The notes under the pieces were generated by a model. That model saw only the letters and a program-made list of their open reading frames with translations, had not been told where the DNA came from and did no database searches. The position numbers and the translations under genes were made by a program. From an uncultured Lachnospiraceae bacterium (GTDB lineage: Bacteria; Bacillota; Clostridia; Lachnospirales; Lachnospiraceae), in assembly GCA_910577765.1 (NCBI GenBank), contig CAJTOV010000003.1:24956-88955 (forward strand): a DNA stretch of 64,000 bases, written 5' to 3'. Shown piece after piece: positions 43,415-52,343 of this stretch (position 1 is its first letter; each line of letters begins with the position of its first letter).

Positions 43415-45601
43415 ATGTGGGCGATTTATAAAAAGGAGACAGGTGCATTTTTCCGCTCCATGACAGGTTACCTTTATATTGCATTTCTCCTGGTGGTTTC
43501 CGGGGTCTATTTTACGGCCTTTAATCTCCAGGGGGGCATGGCGGAGTTTGGCTATGTGCTGGGCAATACCACGGTGGTGCTTCTGATCGTGATCCCGGTG
43601 CTGACCATGCGTACCCTGGGGGAGGAACAGCGGCAGAGGACCGACCAGCTGCTTTTTACGGCTCCGGTTGGGATTCCCGGTATTGTGCTGGGGAAATTCC
43701 TGGCAGTGTTTACGGTGTTTGCGGCGCCTCTGGCGGTGCTGCTGTTTTGTCCCCTGGTGCTGTCCTTATATGGGCCGGTGCTTCTGGGCCAGTCCTACGG
43801 CTGCTTTGCGGCCTTTCTTTTTATGGGGGCGGCCTGCATTGCCGTGGGGATGTTTGTATCCGGTCTCACCGATAACCAGATTCTGGCAGCCGTGGGAACC
43901 TTTGCCGTTCTTCTGTTCAGCTATCTGGCCCATGGGATCAGCGGACTGGCCGGCGCAGGAAATTCCGGCCTGGCGGAAGCTTTTTCCCTGTTCCGCAGGT
44001 ATTATGATTTTGTGGACGGGGTGTTTGACGTGACCCATCTGGTCTACTATCTGGGGGTGACGGCACTTTTCCTGTACCTGACCGTACAGTCGGTGGACCG
44101 GCGGTTTCACAAGGGGCTTTACGGCCCGGTTATGTGCGGGCTGGTGCTGGCAATTGTGGTTCTGTCCAGCCTGATTGCAGGGAAGCTTCCGGTGCAGTAT
44201 ACGAAGCTGGATATTTCCTCTGACCGGATTTACACCCTTTCCCCCCAGACCCGGCAGGTGGCGGAAGGGCTTACCTCCCGGGTGGGGCTGTATCTGGTGG
44301 CCCCGGCAGGGAAGGAGGACCAGCGGCTGGTGCGGCTTCTGGAACAGTATCAGAGCCTGAGCGGAAACATTTTCACGGAACAGGTGGACCCTCTGGCAGA
44401 CCCTGGGTTTGTGGCGGCCTATACCACGGACAAGGTCAGCGACAACAGCATTCTGGTAGTGGGAAAGGAGCGGTTCCGGCTGGTGGGCAATGCCCGGCTT
44501 TATCCCTCCAGCTACGACTACGACACAGGCCGGATCACCACGGTCTTTGACGGGGAGGGCCAGATTACCGGCGCCATTCACAGGGTGGTGTCCCAGAGCG
44601 TTTCCAGGATTTATCTGGTTACGGGCCACGGGGAGACCGGGCTTTCGGAGGAAATGGAAGGGGCCCTGGACAAGGAGGGGATCGAGTACCGGCCTCTGAA
44701 TCTTACGGCAGCCGGACAGATTCCCCAGGATGCGGGGGCTGTGTGGGTCAATGTCCCAGTCACGGATTTGACCGAAGGGGAGGCACGGATTCTGGCCGGG
44801 TATCTGGAGCAGGGAGGCCGGATGCTTCTGGTGACAGGGATCTCCGCCGTGAAGCTTCCCTGGCTGGACTGGGTCATGGAAGCCTATGGGCTGGAAGCGG
44901 TCCAGGGAATGCTTGTGGAGGGGGACGGCAGCCGCAGCATTCCATCTTATCCCAATTTCCTGCTTCCCGCCATCCGGGAGCATGTGATTACCCAGCCGTT
45001 TCTGGAGACAGACGGGCTTCTGCTGCTGCCCAATGCCCATGGAATCGCAAAGACCGGGGATGTGCGCAGCAGTGTGGTCCGGGAGGATCTGCTGGTGACT
45101 TCGGAGCGGGCAGTGCTGCGGCGGACGACACCGGGGGCGGAGGGACCGGAGAAGGGCGGAACTGCCGGGACAGAAGGACCGGAAAGTGGCGGAACTGCCG
45201 GGACAGAAGGACCGGAAAATGGCGGAACTGCCGGGGCGGAAACAGCCGGACAGTCCCGGTCCCGTGACAGTATGGGGCCCTTTTCGGTGGCGGTCGCGGC
45301 TTCGGAGCAGACGGTTTCCGGGGAGACCCGGATCGCCTGGTTTGCCAGCAGCAGCTTTCTGATGGAGGAAATCGACGGAATGGTAGGCGGCAACAACCGG
45401 GACCTGGTACTTAATACTATCGGATGGATGACCGGCCAGGACCAGGGAATCAGCATCCGGCCCAGGACCACCTCCTCGCCGGTTCTGCGGCTTACCGCAG
45501 CCCAGGCGGCCCGGTGGTGTATCCTTTTTACGGCAGTGATCCCGGTTTGCATTCTGGGAACCGGAATTGCGGTGTGTGTGGGAAGGAGGCGGAGGCAGTG
45601 A
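43415..45601 (+). CDS. ABC-2 permease fused to GldG-like domain (GldF-GldG fusion)
   Basis: 728-residue fusion. Residues 1-250: six-helix ABC-2 permease (MWAIYKKETGAFFRSMTGYLYIA, TMRTLGEEQRQRTDQLLFTAPV). Residues about 255-690: extracytoplasmic GldG/ABC-type uncharacterised domain (KLDISSDRIYTLSPQTRQVAEGL, IYLVTGHGETGLSEEME). A final TM helix lies near 700-722. A Glu/Gly/Pro-rich insert of three 11-residue repeats interrupts the GldG domain near 576-608. In Bacteroidetes gliding, GldF and GldG are separate; in Clostridia such fusions occur without gliding and their substrate is unknown. Confidence 0.88.
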   Translation: MWAIYKKETGAFFRSMTGYLYIAFLLVVSGVYFTAFNLQGGMAEFGYVLGNTTVVLLIVIPVLTMRTLGEEQRQRTDQLLFTAPVGIPGIVLGKFLAVFTVFAAPLAVLLFCPLVLSLYGPVLLGQSYGCFAAFLFMGAACIAVGMFVSGLTDNQILAAVGTFAVLLFSYLAHGISGLAGAGNSGLAEAFSLFRRYYDFVDGVFDVTHLVYYLGVTALFLYLTVQSVDRRFHKGLYGPVMCGLVLAIVVLSSLIAGKLPVQYTKLDISSDRIYTLSPQTRQVAEGLTSRVGLYLVAPAGKEDQRLVRLLEQYQSLSGNIFTEQVDPLADPGFVAAYTTDKVSDNSILVVGKERFRLVGNARLYPSSYDYDTGRITTVFDGEGQITGAIHRVVSQSVSRIYLVTGHGETGLSEEMEGALDKEGIEYRPLNLTAAGQIPQDAGAVWVNVPVTDLTEGEARILAGYLEQGGRMLLVTGISAVKLPWLDWVMEAYGLEAVQGMLVEGDGSRSIPSYPNFLLPAIREHVITQPFLETDGLLLLPNAHGIAKTGDVRSSVVREDLLVTSERAVLRRTTPGAEGPEKGGTAGTEGPESGGTAGTEGPENGGTAGAETAGQSRSRDSMGPFSVAVAASEQTVSGETRIAWFASSSFLMEEIDGMVGGNNRDLVLNTIGWMTGQDQGISIRPRTTSSPVLRLTAAQAARWCILFTAVIPVCILGTGIAVCVGRRRRQ
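45140..45238 (+). repeat. In-frame tandem repeat, 33 bp x 3, in the GldFG-like gene
   Basis: Three 33-bp units encode EGPEKGGTAGT, EGPESGGTAGT and EGPENGGTAGA. Units differ at only a few bases. Confidence 0.85.
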
Positions 45602-47100
45602 AAAGACGGCAGAAGACACGGCTGCTGCTGACCGCTTTCACGGCAGCAGTGCTGCTGGGCGTTTACCTGTGGATGGTTTTCCAGGAGCGCCGGGCAGAGA
45701 ATGGGGAGGACGGTATCCGGGTCTATACCATGGAAGCCGCTGCCATTGACCGGCTGGCCTTTACCGGGGAAGAAGGCCCGGTTACCCTTGTCCGCAGGGG
45801 GGAGCAGTGGTTCTGGCAGCAGGAGGAAGCATTTCCACTGAATCAGAATTTCACAAAGACCATGGTAGACAAGACCGCCGTCCTGGAGGCCAGGGCGGTG
45901 GTGGCGGAGGGAAAGGAGCATTACAGGACTTACGGGCTGGACCAGCCGTCCAATGTGATTACCGTAGGGGCAGGCGGGCAGGAGAAGATCATTTACCTGG
46001 GAAGCAGCAGCTCTGCTTCCGGGGACTTCTATATGGCGGTGGAGGGATCGGAGAAGATTTATGTGGTGGATGCCTCTTTCCATAATATATTTTCCGGGAG
46101 TATCCTGTCCATGGCTGTCCGGGAAAGCCTGCCGGATTTTCACCTGGAGGATATTACCCGGCTGACGGTTGCGGAAGGGGAACGGGAGATTACGTTTTCC
46201 CGGGAGTCGGAAAACGGGAGGGACCCAGGGGAAGCATCCGGGAATGCCGGGTGGATGGTGTGTGAAAGGACGGGGGAGCCGCCGGATCTGCGCCAGGCGG
46301 AGCCGCCGGATGGGAACCGGCCGGCTGGGGATTTCCAGCCGGAGCCGCCGGAACTGCCGGAACAGCGCCAGGCGGACCAGGCCCAGGTGACCGGACTTCT
46401 GGCCCAGGTGATGAAGCTGCGTTTTGAGGAGCTGGCTGTCTACCGGCCGGACTCCAGGGAACTGGAAGCCTGCGGGCTGGGGGAACCGGCTGTCCGGCTT
46501 CTGGTTGTATATCAGAAGGAGGGGCAGGAACGGACGTATTCGATTCTGGCGGGTAATGGGGCAGGGAGCGGCAGCCACGGAAACGCCGGTACAGAAAGCC
46601 GGACCAGTGATTACTGCTACGTTTACCCGGAAGGCGGTTATGGCATCTACCTTACCCGGGCCGACAGCCTGGCCCCTTTCCGTGGCCTGGCTGCGGAGGC
46701 ATTTCTCTCCCTGTCCGTAGGCCGGGTGCGGAGGGAAGAACTGGGGTCCATCGCGGTATCCGCCGGAGAAGTCCGGACAGAATACACTCTGGAGGCCCAG
46801 GCAGATGGCCGCGTCGCCTTTTACCATGACGGAAAAGAGATTACGGAAAAAGAGTTTAACGGCATCTATTATCCGCTGTACAGTCTTACGGCAGAAAAGC
46901 GGGTCACAGACATTACCGGCCAGTTGACCCAGCCTCCGGCCCTTACCCTGGAATACAGACGGCTTCCCGGCTATGGGGAACCGGTCCGGGTGGAGCTGAT
47001 TGCCTATGACCAGAACTATTACGGGGCAAAGGTCAATGGCAGGGCGGAGCTGCTGGTAAACCGGCAGCAGGTGCACAGGCTGATGGAGCTGTGGAAATGA
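45598..47100 (+). CDS. DUF4340 domain-containing protein
   Basis: 500-residue protein with one N-terminal TM helix (about 7-25, TRLLLTAFTAAVLLGVYLWMVF) and a large extracytoplasmic part of DUF4340 type (AAAIDRLAFTGEEGPVTLVRRGEQWFW, YRTYGLDQPSNVITVGAGGQEKIIYLGSSS). GTG 45598 overlaps the previous stop (GTGA) with SD GGAGG. DUF4340 genes regularly follow gldA/gldFG-like genes in Clostridia, so the three form one membrane complex. A Pro/Glu-rich region (about 210-265) separates the two halves. Confidence 0.85.
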   Translation: MKRRQKTRLLLTAFTAAVLLGVYLWMVFQERRAENGEDGIRVYTMEAAAIDRLAFTGEEGPVTLVRRGEQWFWQQEEAFPLNQNFTKTMVDKTAVLEARAVVAEGKEHYRTYGLDQPSNVITVGAGGQEKIIYLGSSSSASGDFYMAVEGSEKIYVVDASFHNIFSGSILSMAVRESLPDFHLEDITRLTVAEGEREITFSRESENGRDPGEASGNAGWMVCERTGEPPDLRQAEPPDGNRPAGDFQPEPPELPEQRQADQAQVTGLLAQVMKLRFEELAVYRPDSRELEACGLGEPAVRLLVVYQKEGQERTYSILAGNGAGSGSHGNAGTESRTSDYCYVYPEGGYGIYLTRADSLAPFRGLAAEAFLSLSVGRVRREELGSIAVSAGEVRTEYTLEAQADGRVAFYHDGKEITEKEFNGIYYPLYSLTAEKRVTDITGQLTQPPALTLEYRRLPGYGEPVRVELIAYDQNYYGAKVNGRAELLVNRQQVHRLMELWK

Positions 47101-47124
47101 GACAAAGGATTGGGATGCCGGAAA

Positions 47125-47986
47125 TCATGGAACCCAGTCCAGAATCTCCCCGCCCGCCAGCGATATCCCCGACACCACCAGCATCACCAGCACCAGCTTT
47201 CGTACCACCCGCTCATTCAGCAGGCTGCTGCTTCGGATGCCGGCAGCCAGTCCGGCCAGCATGGCAGGAAACAGCAGCGCTGCCTGCCAGAGCACCCCAG
47301 GGGTCAGGATGCCGCTGACCAGGTACAGAAAGATACGGAACAGATTTTCCACAATAAAAATGGCGCACATGTTGGCCTTGAAGCCATGGCTGTCATCGGT
47401 GACCCGGCTGATGTAGGCAGCCAGCATGGCACCGATTCCAAACATACCGCTTAAGACACCGGACAGGATACCGATGAAAAGCAGCGGGAGTCTTCCGGGA
47501 AGGGAAGAAGGGAGCCCAGGAAGGCCAGGTTCCTGGCCGCGGGTTCCCCGGCCGTTGGAAGCTGTCCCCCCGGCTGCGGGCTCCCTGGCCGTTGGAAGCC
47601 GCCCTCTGGTTTCGGGCTTCCTGGCCATTGGAAGCGGTCTGGTATTCCCGAACCAGCATTTCTGCGCCGATTCCGGCAATGACAAATCCAAAGAATATTT
47701 TCAGGCTTCCGGCATCCACGGTTTTAAGAAGCAGCATTCCCGGAATATTGCCTGCCAGCACCAGAAGAATCAGGGGAATACAGAGCTTCCAGCGGATACC
47801 TTTCCGCTCCCGCCAGGCCAGAATCAGATTGGTGGGAAAGCCCAGAAGCACCTCCACCGGCGTGATATTCAAATTGCTGCTGCCAAAGCTTAAAATAGAG
47901 GAAAACACCAGGGTGTTGGCAAAGCCGCACAGCCCTTTCACAAAAAATGCACACAACGTTGCAACGATCCACCAGAACATATCCAT
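47125..47986 (-). pseudogene. TauE/SafE (TSUP) family permease, frameshifted within a tandem repeat
   Basis: The N-terminal half reads from ATG 47986 (MFWWIVATLCAFFVKGLCGFANTLVF, then VEVLLGFPTNLILAWRERKGI). The C-terminal half is in another frame (LLFIGILSGVLSGMFGIGAMLAAYIS to the stop at 47125). The frame is lost in a Gly/Arg/Gln-rich linker made of 36-37-bp repeats. One repeat has a run of six C (47566-47571, plus strand) and is 37 bp long, its neighbour 36 bp, so one extra base there explains the shift. Family members export sulfite or organosulfonates. An upstream ATG at 48001 is an alternative start. Real loss or sequencing error cannot be separated. Confidence 0.8.
47555..47635 (-). 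repeat. 36/37-bp tandem repeat in the TSUP gene linker
   Basis: The anchor TTGGAAGC recurs at 47555, 47592 and 47628 (spacing 37 and 36). On the coding strand the units encode ASNGQEARNQRA-like 12-residue repeats. Confidence 0.75.
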
Positions 47987-48093
47987 TTCCCCCAGAATCA
48001 TGATCCGGAACCCTGCCGGTCTCTCCGGCACGGTTCCCTTGTCGTCCGTCAGCATACCACAGATTGTGTGGGGGTGCAATGGGTATAATGGGT

Positions 48094-48242
48094 ATTACAG
48101 TTTACGGGGCGGAGAAAACCGGAGGAAAACAGACGCCAAGCTGGCTTGTAAGGCTGTTTTTGTCTGGTTTTTCACATCGGGCGGGCGCCCGATGCTTCTT
48201 GCCGGCATAGCCGGAGAAGGAGATGCCCCCATGAACAGTAAC
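48094..48242 (+). repeat. Full-length hairpin element, copy A (about 149 bp)
   Basis: Near-identical, inverted relative to copy B at 52344-52495; the two share AAGCTGGCTTGTAAG (48138-48152) and all three hairpins. The left end ATTACAGTTT and right end GAACAGTAAC are imperfect inverted repeats. ATGGGT occurs immediately left (48088-48093) and one base to the right (48244-48249). No open frame of note. It lies between the TSUP remnant and the Rpn-type nuclease gene; no other gene is in 47987-48358. Confidence 0.8.
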
Positions 48243-48282
48243 GATGGGTTCACAGGATGCCAGGGGTCCTCTTAATCGACTC

Positions 48283-48311
48283 TTCCAAAAATAATTTACT
48301 TATGGTAAAAT
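48283..48311 (+). promoter_or_regulatory. Weak candidate promoter of the Rpn-type nuclease gene
   Basis: TTCCAA, 17-bp spacer, TAAAAT with preceding TGG, 47 bp upstream of the start codon. Confidence 0.4.
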
Positions 48312-48358
48312 GAAACCACAAACATGCGTATACGCATTTCAGGCAGGGGGGACAACGG

Positions 48359-49369
48359 ATGATAAGACCGACGGGTTTGGCGCAGACTATTGATCTGGCG
48401 GCGGACAAGGCCCGCTATGATGAATGTGCCAAAAAGCTTTTGACCTATAATTCCATCATTGCATGGATTCTGAAATCCTGCACTAAAGAATTTTCAGAGT
48501 ACAGTGTATCCTTTATCGCAGAACACTGTCTGAAAGAAAAGCCTGAGATTTCGCAGAAAGCGGTACATCCAGACCAGCCGGACCGGGGGCAGCCGGACCA
48601 GAACCGGATTTTGGACGGTGACCAGAGGATTGACGGTCTGAATACGGAAGCCAATTCCATCAAAGAACAGACAGTATACTATGACATCCGTTTCCGTGCC
48701 TATATCCCTGATGAAAAGGAACCCCTACAACTGATCATTAATCTGGAGATCCAACTGAATGACACACCGGGATATCCACTGATTAAGCGGGGAATTTACT
48801 ATTGTGCCAGAATGATTTCGGAACAGTACGGAACCATATTTGCAGATGAACATTATGAAGATATTCAGAAGGTATACTCCATCTGGATCTGCCCGGACCC
48901 GGCAAAACGGCGGAAAAACGGAATTTTCAAATACCATACCGTGGAGGAGGCTGTCTATGGGACTTCCTATACACAGCAGGAAAGCTACGACCTGATGGAG
49001 GTGGTGATTCTGAATCTGGGCGATGCGGATAAAAAGAGCGACCAGGAGATTCTGGATCTTTTGAATGTTCTGTTCTCCGCAGACACGCCGCCGGAGGAAA
49101 AGAAGAAAAAACTAAGGGAAGATTTTCATATAGCAATGACTGCGGAATTTGAAAGTGAGGTGCAGGTTATGTGTAATCTAAGTCAGGCTCTTGTGGACCA
49201 GGGAGTGGAAAAGGGAATCCAACAGGGAATTCAACAGGGAATCCAACAGGGAGAAGAACTGTTGGCCCGGCTGATTCAGAAGTTATTTGCCCTTGGAAGA
49301 ACTGAGGATGTCAGACGTGTTGCAGAGGACCAGGAATATCGAAGCATCCTGATGAAGGAATTGTTGTGA
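48359..49369 (+). CDS. Rpn/PD-(D/E)XK nuclease family protein (transposase-like)
   Basis: 336 residues, similar to the PD-(D/E)XK nuclease family transposase/Rpn group common in Clostridia. The nuclease core shows YYDIRFRAYIPDEKEPLQLIINLEIQ (Asp, then ExQ) and RGIYYCARMISEQ. The C-terminus has the family's repeated KGIQQG units (GIQQ three times; 12-bp DNA repeats near 49214-49249) and a helical tail. SD AGGGGGG. E. coli Rpn proteins promote RecA-independent recombination and have DNase activity; whether this protein moves DNA is unknown. It lies 117 bp from repeat copy A. Confidence 0.8.
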   Translation: MIRPTGLAQTIDLAADKARYDECAKKLLTYNSIIAWILKSCTKEFSEYSVSFIAEHCLKEKPEISQKAVHPDQPDRGQPDQNRILDGDQRIDGLNTEANSIKEQTVYYDIRFRAYIPDEKEPLQLIINLEIQLNDTPGYPLIKRGIYYCARMISEQYGTIFADEHYEDIQKVYSIWICPDPAKRRKNGIFKYHTVEEAVYGTSYTQQESYDLMEVVILNLGDADKKSDQEILDLLNVLFSADTPPEEKKKKLREDFHIAMTAEFESEVQVMCNLSQALVDQGVEKGIQQGIQQGIQQGEELLARLIQKLFALGRTEDVRRVAEDQEYRSILMKELL

Positions 49370-49423
49370 TTGTGAGACGGAGGCGGTGCAGAAGGCATCT
49401 GCACCGCTGTCCGCAAGCCATGA

Positions 49424-50169
49424 TTACACACGTTCCAGGAAGGGCTTCACGTCTTTCACTGCCTCTTTCACACTGATCTGCGCATCTTCATGGTCAAGAT
49501 CCACCAGAATATACCGGTCATTTCCCATGCCAAGCTCCTTCAGTAGCTTAACTGCCGCAGTCCGTGGCGGGTTTCAAACCGTTCCACCAGATCCCGGTGG
49601 TCGCTGTCCTTCAGGGCGTAAACCAGATCTACCGAGGCCTGGTCCGCAGCCAGAATATCCGTGGAGGCGGTGATTCCGATGTTGGGCGTAACCACCGGAA
49701 GTGCGGCGCAGCCCTCGCAGTCACAGGATACGGACATATTGCGGAGCACATTGATGTAGGTGATCCGGCTGCCGAAATGGTCTGCCACCGCTTTGGTGGA
49801 TTCGGTCATCCGCTCCATGAATTCCTCCATGCCGATGTCCCACATGTCATTGGAACCGGGGGTGGTGTGGATCATGGCCTTTCCGACCCGTCCGTCGGCA
49901 CATCCGATGCCGATATTCTTGTTGGAGCCGCCGAACCCGCCTTTGGTGTGGCCCTTGAAATGGGTCAGCGCCAGGAAAGAATCATAGTTCAGCAGATTTT
50001 TCCCCATGGACATTTCCGAAAACCATTTTCCCTCCTTTACCGGCAGCATCACGGTTCCGTCTGCGTCCATAATATCCACGGGACAGAAGGTCCAGCCGTT
50101 GACCCGGAGCGTCTCCTTGTGAAGCTCTGTGGTATAGCGGTCACCCCGGGTGCCTGGTATCTGGTTCAT
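49424..50169 (-). pseudogene. DUF362 family protein, N-terminally truncated and frameshifted near the 3' end
   Basis: ATG 50169 (SD AAAGGAGGGA) begins GDRYTTELHKETLRVNGWTF, which aligns from memory about 90 residues into normal DUF362 proteins; then LALTHFKGHTKGGFGGSNKNIGIGCADGRVGKAMIH and SCDCEGCAALPVVTPNIGITASTDILAADQASVDLVYAL. At about 49541-49546 the frame stops after RHGLRQLSY. One added T would restore LKELGMGNDRYILVDLDHEDAQ to a natural stop at 49424. The missing N-terminus and frame loss suggest decay. The family is an iron-sulfur or flavin-linked group of unknown activity. A good MerR-type promoter remains upstream. Confidence 0.75.
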
Positions 50170-50221
50170 ATGCAGTCCCTCCTTTGGCTGGCTGATTGTT
50201 CAGCCATGCTGTGATACCCTG

Positions 50222-50252
50222 ATCATAACACCTGAAGTTCACTTTAGGTCAA
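50222..50252 (-). promoter_or_regulatory. MerR-type promoter with 19-bp spacer and dyad operator
   Basis: On the minus strand: TTGACC (complement of 50247-50252), 19-bp spacer, TATGAT (complement of 50222-50227). The spacer holds the dyad ACCTGAAGT-TC-ACTTTAGGT (50230-50249). A long spacer with a centred dyad is the signature of promoters activated by MerR-family proteins. No merR gene is in the window. Confidence 0.8.
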
Positions 50253-50383
50253 GCTGTTTTGGGATTATTTTTGTGCCGTAAGAAAGAGGATGCGTATACC
50301 ACCAGACAGGTATCAGAACGGTTCCATATCCCCATTTCTCCCCTGGGCGGCTATGACCATGCCCATGAAACGGAAAGATAGCG

Positions 50384-50412
50384 GTGACATATGGGACAGG
50401 GTATGGTATAAT
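50384..50412 (+). promoter_or_regulatory. Promoter of the YoaK-like gene
   Basis: GTGACA, 17-bp spacer, TATAAT with preceding TGG. The interval 50253-50383 shows no gene or clear structure. Confidence 0.65.
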
Positions 50413-50503
50413 TCTTTCTGTTAAGAAACCATAAAGACGGAAGGAGAAGCATCCCTCTGGTCCAGGACCAGGGACGGCAGACGGATGTTGCGACAGGAGA
50501 AAG

Positions 50504-51184
50504 ATGGAACAGAAGAACCGGGTAGTAGACGGAGCAATCTTAGCCATGGTACTTTCCTTTCTGGGCGGGATCATGGACGGATATTCCTACGCAGTGCGGG
50601 GAGGCGTATTTGCCACAGGCCAGACCGGGAACCTGGTGCTGGTGGGCTTTGGATTTATGAATGGGGACCCATTGCGTTCCTTAAAGGCCCTTGTGCCTAT
50701 TATCAGTTTCTGGTTCGGAATATTCGGAGCCCAGCATCTGCTTCACAAGATGGAGCAAAGCGGAAAATGGAGGGGCCAGGACCACTGGAAATATACGGTT
50801 CTCATGGCAGAGGCAGTTCTTCTGCTGGTAGTGGGAGCCATTCCCGGCTCGGTTCTGGACCTGATCCCCAACACCCTGATCTCCTTTATGGCGGCCATGC
50901 AGTTCTGCTGTTTCCGGCAGTTCGGGGACAATTCCGCCTATGCCTCCGTATTCTGTACCGGCAATATGCGCTCCTGCGCGGAGATGTTCTACCAGGGGCT
51001 GGTGCTGAAGAATCCGGCATCCCTCCGGAAAGCCTTCCAGTATTCCGGCATCATTATCTGTTTCCTGGCCGGGGCCGTGTTCGTCATGGCGGCCAGCCGC
51101 TGCTGGGGAGTACGCAGCATCTGGGCCGGGGCGGCTACCGCTTTGGCAGCCGGGGTGCTTTTAAGCCGGTTTCCGGGTAAGTGA
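50504..51184 (+). CDS. YoaK family membrane protein (DUF1275)
   Basis: 226 residues, six hydrophobic helices. DUF1275 hallmarks: LSFLGGIMDGYSYAVRGGVFATGQTGNLVLVG (xGxxDAxSYxxxGxxFxxNxTGNxV pattern) and FGDNSAYASVFCTGNMRSCAEMFY. SD GACAGGAGA. Role unknown for the family. Single gene with its own promoter, converging on the lysR gene. Confidence 0.9.
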   Translation: MEQKNRVVDGAILAMVLSFLGGIMDGYSYAVRGGVFATGQTGNLVLVGFGFMNGDPLRSLKALVPIISFWFGIFGAQHLLHKMEQSGKWRGQDHWKYTVLMAEAVLLLVVGAIPGSVLDLIPNTLISFMAAMQFCCFRQFGDNSAYASVFCTGNMRSCAEMFYQGLVLKNPASLRKAFQYSGIIICFLAGAVFVMAASRCWGVRSIWAGAATALAAGVLLSRFPGK

Positions 51185-51206
51185 CCTTCCGGGAAGTCCG
51201 GCGGCG

Positions 51207-51285
51207 CCCAGCCGGGTAACCGCGTGCCAGCAGCTATGTGTCCGCAGCCATGTACCGTCCCAGCCGGGCACCCGCCTGCCAGCCC
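51207..51285. repeat. Imperfect 27-bp direct repeat, 52-bp period
   Basis: CCCAGCCGGG...GTGCCAGCAG at 51207-51233 and CCCAGCCGGG...CTGCCAGCCC at 51259-51285, between the converging yoaK-like and lysR genes. Confidence 0.5.
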
Positions 51286-51301
51286 ATGGCCGGTTCAGGG
51301 C

Positions 51302-52255
51302 CTACAGCACCGTAGAAAACTGGCATTCCGGCAGAATATCCTCCCGGACCATCCGGATCAGGCGTTCAATCAGTTCCTTTTTAATATTATCCGGTGTATA
51401 AGCCGCCACACATCTGCGGGTGGAAGGCATATGCTCCAGTACACAGAAGTCCAGCTCCCGGCAGTCTGCCGTCTGGGCTTCATTCATTTGCAGGATGGAG
51501 CCGGACAGAAGCTGCACCCCCAGCCCGGCCCTGGCCAGCTGGAATCCGGTATTCAGATTGCTGATGGATATGGTCTTAAGAGGCTGGATCTGGTTCTGGC
51601 GGAGAATGGTTTCAAAGCTTTCATACAGCCCGTTGAAAATCCGTGGTGCGATAAAAGGCAAATGGTTCAATGCCTCCGGCTCCAGAAGGTAAGGACGCTC
51701 CGCTGAGAACCGGTCCCGGATATCCTCCGGCACCAGCCGGAACTGTCTGTGGGCCGCAAAGAACAGATGCTCCAGCAAAAGATCCACGATACACAGCTTT
51801 TGGACCATGGCAGGGAGCACCCCAAAAGCAACATCAATCTCTCCGGATAAAAGGGCATCTGCCATCTGCTGCTCCGAGGTCTGCATGACCTGGATATTTA
51901 CATGGGGATATAGGCCGCAGAAGCCCGGCAGCAGTTTTGGCAGCCAGTGATGCCCACGGACCTGGCCGATTCCGATGACCAGGGTCTGCTCCGGGTCCGC
52001 AACCAGCCGCAGGTCATTGCGCAGGGCCAGTTCCGCATAATAGATCTGTTTCATCTTATCAATATAATAACGCCCCGCATCCGTCAGCCGGATGGGTGTC
52101 CGTCCCCGGTCAAAGAGCCGCACTCCCAGCTCCGCCTCCAGCCGGTTCAGATACAAAGTCAGGGTCGGCTGGGAGATATACAGCTTTCTGGCCGCCCGTG
52201 TCAGGTTCTGCTCCTCGGCAATGGCCAGGACATATTCCAGTTTCTCATACATCAT
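51302..52255 (-). CDS. LysR family transcriptional regulator
   Basis: 317 residues. N-terminal winged helix MMYEKLEYVLAIAEEQNLTRAARKLYISQPTLTLYLNRLEAELGVRLFDRG is typical LysR; the rest is the two-lobed effector domain (LVIGIGQVRGHHWLPKLLPGF, EIDVAFGVLP). It is divergent from two enolase-superfamily dehydratase-like genes and their transporters, which it probably regulates in response to the substrate acid or an intermediate. SD GGAAG-like before the ATG. Confidence 0.92.
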   Translation of the reverse strand: MMYEKLEYVLAIAEEQNLTRAARKLYISQPTLTLYLNRLEAELGVRLFDRGRTPIRLTDAGRYYIDKMKQIYYAELALRNDLRLVADPEQTLVIGIGQVRGHHWLPKLLPGFCGLYPHVNIQVMQTSEQQMADALLSGEIDVAFGVLPAMVQKLCIVDLLLEHLFFAAHRQFRLVPEDIRDRFSAERPYLLEPEALNHLPFIAPRIFNGLYESFETILRQNQIQPLKTISISNLNTGFQLARAGLGVQLLSGSILQMNEAQTADCRELDFCVLEHMPSTRRCVAAYTPDNIKKELIERLIRMVREDILPECQFSTVL

Positions 52256-52287
52256 AGCTTCCTGTCCTTCCTTACGTTCTTTCCCTT

Positions 52288-52316
52288 AGTATAAGTTAAA
52301 AATGGTTATTAGTAAA
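52288..52316 (-). promoter_or_regulatory. lysR promoter with candidate LysR box
   Basis: On the minus strand TTTACT (complement of 52311-52316), 17-bp spacer, TATACT (complement of 52288-52293). The dyad ATAA-N11-TTAT (52291-52309) overlaps it and is a possible LysR binding site for autorepression. Confidence 0.5.
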
Positions 52317-52343
52317 GGAATGGAGTCTCCCCAAACGATAAAT

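Noticed and set aside
43766..47076. Two long minus-strand frames (617 and 709 codons) opposite the GldFG-like and DUF4340 genes
   Set aside because: Shadows of the forward genes; Pro/Arg/His-rich products and no ribosome binding sites.
48064..48089. A forward promoter (TTGTGT...TATAAT) before repeat copy A
   Set aside because: Spacing is only 14 bp, there is no TGN extension, and the nearest forward gene has a closer candidate.
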